From positions 1-8,791 of the forward strand of contig JASEHO010000060.1 of the NCBI GenBank assembly GCA_030018505.1: a DNA stretch of 8,791 nt, given 5' to 3'. A program made the translations under genes and the position numbers. Below the pieces are notes generated by a model. It ran no database searches. It was not told the DNA's origin and saw only the letters and a program-made list of their open reading frames with translations. Source of the stretch: a bacterium. Lineage in GTDB: Bacteria > UBA9089 > UBA9088 > JAGUXG01. Below, piece after piece: positions 5,146 through 8,791 of the stretch; position 1 is the stretch's first letter; each line of letters begins with the position of its first letter.

Positions 5146-7539
5146 ATGGAAAAGAATCTGAACCTCTTAAAGGAGATAAGTGGGTTGATCATCTCACCAG
5201 CCAGCCTTGATGAAATCCTTGACCAGCTTATGGACATAAGCTTAAATGCTATATCCTGTGATGCTGGTTCGCTTCTTATGACAGAAGAAGATGAGCTTCT
5301 CTTTAAGGTAGTAAAGGGTGAAAAGAAGGAGCTCCTGGAGAAGATGAGGATTCCAATAGGGAAAGGAATTGTCGGCTGGGTGGCAGAAAAGGGTGAGCCT
5401 TTAATAATTCCTGATGTAAACAAGGATGAAAGGTTCTTAAAGGGATTAGCTGATAAGATAGACTACAAGACCTACAACATTCTCTGCGTGCCAATGAAGG
5501 CAAAGGAGAAGGTAATAGGCGTAATTGAACTCATAAACAAGTTTGAGAACAGAACATTTACTAAAGAAGATACAGACCTTCTCCTTATTATAGCTGACCA
5601 GGCTGGATTAGTTATTGAAAATTGCAGGTTAAAGAAAGAGGAGGAGAAAAGGAGCAAAGAACTAAAGACCCTCTTAGATATAGGGCTTGTCTTAGGTTCA
5701 ACCCACCAGATGAGAACCCTTCTTAACCTTTCAATGAAAATGGCAAAGACAGCTATGAATGCTGAGGCATCTTCTTTAATGCTGATAGATGACGAGACAC
5801 AGGAGCTTGTCTTTGAGGTGGCAGAGGGCGGCAAGGAGATTAAGGAGATACGGCTTAGAATAGGAGAAGGGATTGCTGGTTGGGTGGCAGAGAAGGCTGA
5901 ACCTTTGCTGGTTGCAGATGTCACTAAAGATAGCCGTTTCTCTGGAAAGGCTGATGAGAAATCAGGCTTTGTTACCAAATCTATCTTAGCTGCACCCCTG
6001 AAGGCAAAGGATAAGGTTATTGGGGTTATAGAGGCGATAAACAAAGTAGGCAAACCCTCTTTTTCTCCTGATGAGATAGGCTTCTTTATGCTTTTGGCAA
6101 ACCAGATAGCTTTAGCCATTGAGAATGCCAAGCTATATAAATATATCTTTGGTGATGAGAGTACTATCTCAGAAGAAGCAAGTTCTGCAGATTCTTCCGG
6201 GAAAAAGCCGATTGGTGAGATTCTAAAGGAGTTTAATCTTATTACTGAGACCCAGCTACAAAAGGCTCTTGAGGTTCAAAAGAGGATAGGCAGAAAGAAG
6301 AAGGTTGGAGAGATATTGGTTGAGGAGTTGAAGGCACTTACTGAGGATGCTTTGAACTGTGCCCTCTCTCACCAGCTCAATATCCCTTATGTCACCCTCA
6401 CTCCCGAAATGATAAATATAGAAACCGCTTCCTTGCTTCCTTATGAGATGCTCATTCGGCACAATCTTATTCCAATTATGGCCTTTGATAAAGAGCTTAA
6501 TGTGGTTATGGCTGACCCATTGGATACAAAGGTGATTGAGGATATTAAGCAGATAACTGGGTGTAATGTTAATGTCTCTCTGGGCTCAAAGGCTAATATC
6601 CTTGAAATGATATATGTTATTTTTGGCCCACCTTCTGAAAAGGAGATATTAGAGATACCAAAGGTAAAGGAGGAGGATAAGAGCGGCGAGAGAGAGCTCT
6701 TTCTTCAGATAGAAAAGGCTTTGGCACTTGGAGCAAACGAGCTACATTTTGAGCCAAAAGAGGAGGCTATTAGGGTCCGATATAGAGTCTCTGGGGCTTT
6801 TCTCTCTTCAGAAGACCTCTCCCTTTCTATCTATGCCGGGCTTGCCTTCAGGCTAAAAATGCTTTGTGGGCTTGATTCCCAAACAAAGACATATCAACAA
6901 GGCTTTGCTGAGATCTTTCAGTTTCCAGGGATGAGATTTGAGATCTGCTTAGGACCTGTCTTGTTTGGCGAGGCAGCTCTGGTAAGGATTATTAAAAAGC
7001 AAGACGAGGAGGTAAAAAGCCTTTCTGACTATGGTTTATCCGAAAAAGAGGTCGTGGCTACAAAAAGCCTTTTTGTAGCCTCAAATGGTCTAATTATAAT
7101 AACAGGAAAGCAGCATCCAAGAAGATCTCTTTCTTATTCTATCCTTTCTGAGATCTCGGCAGAGAGAAAGATAGCTGTAATTGCTTCATCTTTCTTGTTT
7201 AAGTCTCCACATCTGCTTCAAATCCAGACTTCCCTTCAATTTACCACCAAAGATGCCTTTAAGATGGCAATGTCTCTTTCCTGCGACATCATTGAGTTAT
7301 TAGAAGAGCCAGAGGCGCAAGACTGGGAGATAATCGCAAATGAATCCCTTGAAAGGTTGATAGTTGTTCAAGCCTCCTATCCATCAGCAATAGATGCCCT
7401 TTATGATCTTTCTGATTTTATCTCTGTGCTTTTGGGCGTGGTTGAATGCGGTGTTCAGGCTGAGAGATTCACCCTTACAAGTATCACTATTGACGAAGAG
7501 ATGAAGGCAAAGATACGATCTGGCTTTAGACCTTCTTGA
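5146..7539 (+). CDS. Tandem GAF - MshEN-like - degenerate GspE/PilB ATPase fusion protein
   Basis: This is a 797-residue cytoplasmic protein. GAF1 (about 5-160, IGKGIVGWVAEKGEPLIIPD at 71-90) and GAF2 (about 172-328, IGEGIAGWVAEKAEPLLVAD at 239-258) are clearly an internal duplication. A low-complexity linker (337-354) leads to a type II secretion GspE N-terminal / MshEN-like domain (about 355-495) with two half-motifs, PIGEILKEFNLI and KVGEILVEELKAL. A recognisable secretion-ATPase remnant follows (about 515-775): GANELHFEPKEEAIRVRYRV corresponds to the ASDIHIEP...VRYRVDG region, and NGLIIITG precedes the P-loop site. There GKQHPRRS (654-661) replaces GPTGSGKT, so the P-loop glycines and lysine are gone. 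The GEIRD Asp box and the His box are also lost. It is probably a non-hydrolysing pseudo-ATPase acting as a regulator or scaffold. The ATG at 5146 is the only upstream start and fits the first GAF helix. A TTG at 5185 with AAGGAG 9 nt upstream is a weaker alternative, because it would cut that helix. Confidence 0.88.
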   Translation: MEKNLNLLKEISGLIISPASLDEILDQLMDISLNAISCDAGSLLMTEEDELLFKVVKGEKKELLEKMRIPIGKGIVGWVAEKGEPLIIPDVNKDERFLKGLADKIDYKTYNILCVPMKAKEKVIGVIELINKFENRTFTKEDTDLLLIIADQAGLVIENCRLKKEEEKRSKELKTLLDIGLVLGSTHQMRTLLNLSMKMAKTAMNAEASSLMLIDDETQELVFEVAEGGKEIKEIRLRIGEGIAGWVAEKAEPLLVADVTKDSRFSGKADEKSGFVTKSILAAPLKAKDKVIGVIEAINKVGKPSFSPDEIGFFMLLANQIALAIENAKLYKYIFGDESTISEEASSADSSGKKPIGEILKEFNLITETQLQKALEVQKRIGRKKKVGEILVEELKALTEDALNCALSHQLNIPYVTLTPEMINIETASLLPYEMLIRHNLIPIMAFDKELNVVMADPLDTKVIEDIKQITGCNVNVSLGSKANILEMIYVIFGPPSEKEILEIPKVKEEDKSGERELFLQIEKALALGANELHFEPKEEAIRVRYRVSGAFLSSEDLSLSIYAGLAFRLKMLCGLDSQTKTYQQGFAEIFQFPGMRFEICLGPVLFGEAALVRIIKKQDEEVKSLSDYGLSEKEVVATKSLFVASNGLIIITGKQHPRRSLSYSILSEISAERKIAVIASSFLFKSPHLLQIQTSLQFTTKDAFKMAMSLSCDIIELLEEPEAQDWEIIANESLERLIVVQASYPSAIDALYDLSDFISVLLGVVECGVQAERFTLTSITIDEEMKAKIRSGFRPS

Positions 7540-7589
7540 GAAAAGTCAAAAAGAGAGAATGATTATACCGAAACAGTAACCGCTTAAGC

Positions 7590-7618
7590 ATCTCCATTAG
7601 GAGTGTCCAAATGGAGAT
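7590..7618. terminator. Strong hairpin after the GAF-ATPase-like gene; possible bidirectional terminator
   Basis: ATCTCCATT (7590-7598) and AATGGAGAT (7610-7618) are perfect 9-bp inverted repeats. Inside them, after one A-A mismatch, GGA and TCC pair around a GTG loop. It lies 50 nt after the stop at 7539, between two convergent genes, where a terminator is expected. No T-run follows on either strand, so it is not a classic intrinsic terminator; it may instead protect the mRNA end or mark the edge of the repeat cluster next to it. Confidence 0.5.
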
Positions 7619-7623
7619 AAATT

Positions 7624-7730
7624 CATTTCAAATTTAGCATTTCAAATTTAGCATTTCAAATTTAAGGAAAGAGATATAGCGACTCAAGATGCTATCTAAA
7701 GAAAATTTGAAATGATAAATGCTAAATTTG
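7624..7730. repeat. 14-bp direct repeats with inverted partners
   Basis: The unit CATTTCAAATTTAG occurs three times back to back (7624-7637, 7638-7651, and 7652-7664 lacking the last base). About 40 nt further on, AAATTTGAAATG (7703-7714) and AAATGCTAAATTTG (7717-7730) are inverted copies of the same sequence, the second matching 14 of 14. The whole can fold into a long imperfect hairpin. The loop (7665-7702) has a small ATAGC/GCTAT stem. It contains no reading frame and may be a small non-autonomous repeat element; copies elsewhere in the genome cannot be checked here. Confidence 0.7.
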
Positions 7731-7799
7731 CTAGTGATCTTCTGTGCCTCTGGTTAATCTTTACTTCAGGTGGCTAAAGTGTTACGGTAAATTGTATTA

Positions 7800-8168
7800 C
7801 TATGCAACTGGTAATGGACCTGCTGCAACAAGCTTTTTTTGTCGTGGATCAACTGTTAAATTTAACCCTTCTAATGTTCTGGCGCCAAGAATCGTCATAT
7901 CACCCTCTTCGCCAAAGACAATTTCATCAATAGTGAAATACTCACCTATTTTGATAATAGCAAAGCCTATATTTCGTGTTATGTGTTGTCCATTTGCCAT
8001 TACAAACAACAGGTCTTTTTTCTCTCGGGTGATACCAATTTCCTTAAGCAATTCTCCTGAAACCCAAGTATATTCACTTCCTGTATCTACGAGGATTTTT
8101 AGGACATGAATTCTCTTTTTACGATTGACATGATTTTCAATTATACACGCTGTGTAAAATGTTCCCAT
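7800..8168 (-). CDS. Retropepsin-like (clan AA) aspartic protease
   Basis: This 122-residue protein has the single active-site motif of retroviral-type aspartic proteases, VDTGSEYTWV at 27-36 with catalytic Asp28. The family's C-terminal block follows (ILGARTLEGLNLTVDP at 93-108, then KKLV). One DTG per chain means it must dimerise to form an active site. The flap region would be around LFVMANGQHI (54-63). There is no signal peptide or membrane segment, so it should be cytoplasmic. Small proteases of this kind (the AF_0612-like clan AA group, by recall) are scattered in bacteria and archaea, with no well-established substrate. The start is supported by AGGAGGT (8173-8179) 4 nt upstream. It stands alone, convergent with the gene at 5146 and separated from rsmE by 264 nt with its own likely promoter. 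Confidence 0.9.
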   Translation of the reverse strand: MGTFYTACIIENHVNRKKRIHVLKILVDTGSEYTWVSGELLKEIGITREKKDLLFVMANGQHITRNIGFAIIKIGEYFTIDEIVFGEEGDMTILGARTLEGLNLTVDPRQKKLVAAGPLPVA

Positions 8169-8208
8169 TTTTACCTCCTGTCTAATTTTGGTTTTTACCT
8201 AACCTCTG

Positions 8209-8259
8209 ATTATACTGCTTATTGGCAGTTTTATACTACTGCAACTTTTGAATTGCAGT
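8209..8259 (-). promoter_or_regulatory. Promoter -10 box and operator-like dyads upstream of the aspartic protease
   Basis: The minus strand has a perfect TATAAT (8214-8209), about 40 nt before the start codon, but no convincing -35 box at 16-18 nt. Overlapping and upstream are two dyads in series: ACTGC (8214-8218) with GCAGT (8225-8229), and ACTGC (8238-8242) with GCAGT (8255-8259). TATACT is repeated at 8211 and 8232. A missing -35 plus dyads is the layout of a regulated promoter, but the stems are only 5 bp. Confidence 0.35.
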
Positions 8260-8304
8260 GTCTAAATTATCTCACAAATAAAGCATTTTGTCAAACCAGA
8301 TTTT

Positions 8305-8387
8305 AATGGGGACAGGATTCTAAGGGGGGGACAGTCTTTCAAGAATTCTAGTATCGCCTTCACTTGACCCCTCGACCCCTTGAACCC
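8305..8387. repeat. Repeat-scarred spacer: two GGGGACAG boxes and an 8-bp triplet
   Basis: This stretch between the protease and rsmE codes for nothing I can support. It has GGGGACAG at 8308-8315 and again at 8327-8334, the second inside a run of seven G, and then three near-identical 8-mers in tandem (TTGACCCC, TCGACCCC, TTGAACCC; 8364-8387). Such G-rich GGGGACAG stretches are often seen at the edges of REP-type or IS200-like mobile sequences, so this may be a remnant; no transposase is present. Confidence 0.4.
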
Positions 8388-8432
8388 TTCTAAAAATTCC
8401 AGGCACAAAGTTTAAATCATAAGCGAACAAAA

Positions 8433-8791
8433 TTATATTGCAGAAAGTTCATAGAGGATAGCAGTTATAAAGATAAGCCCTGCGTATTCTGTTTTGAAAA
8501 GTGTCTCAAAAAGGGAGATACTAATTCCTCCTAAACCTTCAAGATAGGCAACCTCTTTATCTGTCAACCCACCTTCAGGTCCAATGACTATCCAGATATT
8601 CGGTTTTGAGAGAAAAAGGTCTCGTATCCTTCTCTTTTTCTCCTCTTCCCAGGCAACAAGAAAGAGGGTATCTTCCTTTGGTCTTTTGAGGCTCGTAAGG
8701 TTTGTTATCTCGGAGATTTTGATGAGCCTTCCAGAGAGAGCGGATGAGGAATAAGCTATTTTTTGCAATCTTTCCAGCCTTATACCTTTGG
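8433..8791 (-). CDS. rsmE: 16S rRNA (uracil-1498-N3)-methyltransferase RsmE, C-terminal part
   Basis: The reading frame stays open to the right edge, so only the last 118 codons are present; the start and the N-terminal PUA-like domain lie outside. The visible part is the SPOUT methyltransferase domain. The stretch RLERLQKIAYSSSALSGRL matches the family's R-W-Q-K-I-A...Q-S-GR block, and WIVIGPEGGLTDKEVAYLEG is the S-adenosylmethionine-binding loop with the GPEGG hallmark. SISLFETLFKTEYAGLIFI corresponds to the SLG-ILRTETA motif of the knot. RsmE methylates N3 of U1498 in 16S rRNA of the 30S subunit. The last motif deviates: K for R and Y for T in the RTETA core, and F for G before it. This could be a divergent but working copy. 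No neighbouring prmA is visible. A TTG at 8768 is not a true start, because the conserved block continues upstream of it. Confidence 0.9.
   Translation of the reverse strand, partial: KGIRLERLQKIAYSSSALSGRLIKISEITNLTSLKRPKEDTLFLVAWEEEKKRRIRDLFLSKPNIWIVIGPEGGLTDKEVAYLEGLGGISISLFETLFKTEYAGLIFITAILYELSAI

Noticed and set aside
5472..6131. 219-residue minus-strand frame opposite the tandem GAF region
   Set aside because: It is a mirror of the duplicated GAF coding sequence with Ser/Ile/Phe-rich low-complexity content; no motif is recognisable.
7624..7664. CRISPR array
   Set aside because: The 14-bp units are directly adjacent with no spacers, only three copies occur, and no cas gene is present.
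7744..8109. 121-residue plus-strand frame opposite the aspartic protease
   Set aside because: It is a mirror frame of a gene with clear DTG and ILG motifs and has no recognisable family.
8106..8306. 66-residue plus-strand frame upstream of the protease
   Set aside because: It lies across the protease start, its ribosome site and its promoter, has no ribosome site of its own and an odd Cys/Tyr/Phe-rich composition.
8766..8768. TTG as the start of RsmE
   Set aside because: The conserved RLERLQKIA block extends through and upstream of this codon to the window edge, so the gene is simply truncated.

Overview
The window looks like chromosomal DNA from an AT-leaning, diderm (Gram-negative type) bacterium. 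Evidence for this is an orthodox bacterial dnaK, an exported lipoprotein with a clear lipobox, a relative of type II secretion / type IV pilus ATPases, and strong AGGAGG-type ribosome binding sites. The species cannot be named from the sequence. The mix of FIST, GAF and degenerate secretion-ATPase modules would suit a poorly characterised environmental lineage, but that is a guess.

Layout. Positions 1-4915 (minus strand) hold a very tightly packed six-gene run read right to left: dnaK, a 62-residue two-helix membrane protein, a 30-residue single-helix membrane protein (too short for usual gene calling), a FIST-domain sensor, a single-GAF protein, and a two-HKD phospholipase D-like lipoprotein cut by the left edge. 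The junctions are ATGA, TAA|ATG, TAA-G-ATG, TAA-AA-ATG and TAATG, so no gap exceeds 2 nt and the set is almost certainly co-transcribed and probably translationally coupled. Positions 4916-5145 are a divergent promoter region. On the right, 5146-7539 (plus strand) encodes a 797-residue protein: GAF-GAF-MshEN-like domain followed by a GspE/PilB-type ATPase whose Walker A and other nucleotide motifs have decayed.

Positions 7540-7799 are a convergent intergenic stretch with a strong 9+3 bp hairpin and a cluster of 14-bp direct repeats with inverted partners. Then, on the minus strand, come a lone retropepsin-like aspartic protease (7800-8168) with its own likely promoter and operator-like dyads, a short repeat-scarred spacer (8169-8432), and the C-terminal part of the 16S rRNA methyltransferase RsmE (8433 to the right edge).

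How it may fit together (inference). The divergent pair of transcription units contains three GAF domains, one FIST ligand sensor, a possible cyclic-dinucleotide-binding MshEN-like module on a pseudo-ATPase, the Hsp70 chaperone, two small membrane proteins and an exported phospholipase-like enzyme. This reads as a possible envelope-stress or signalling module wired to DnaK. No such system is known to me. The claim rests on gene packing and domain content and needs comparative genomics.
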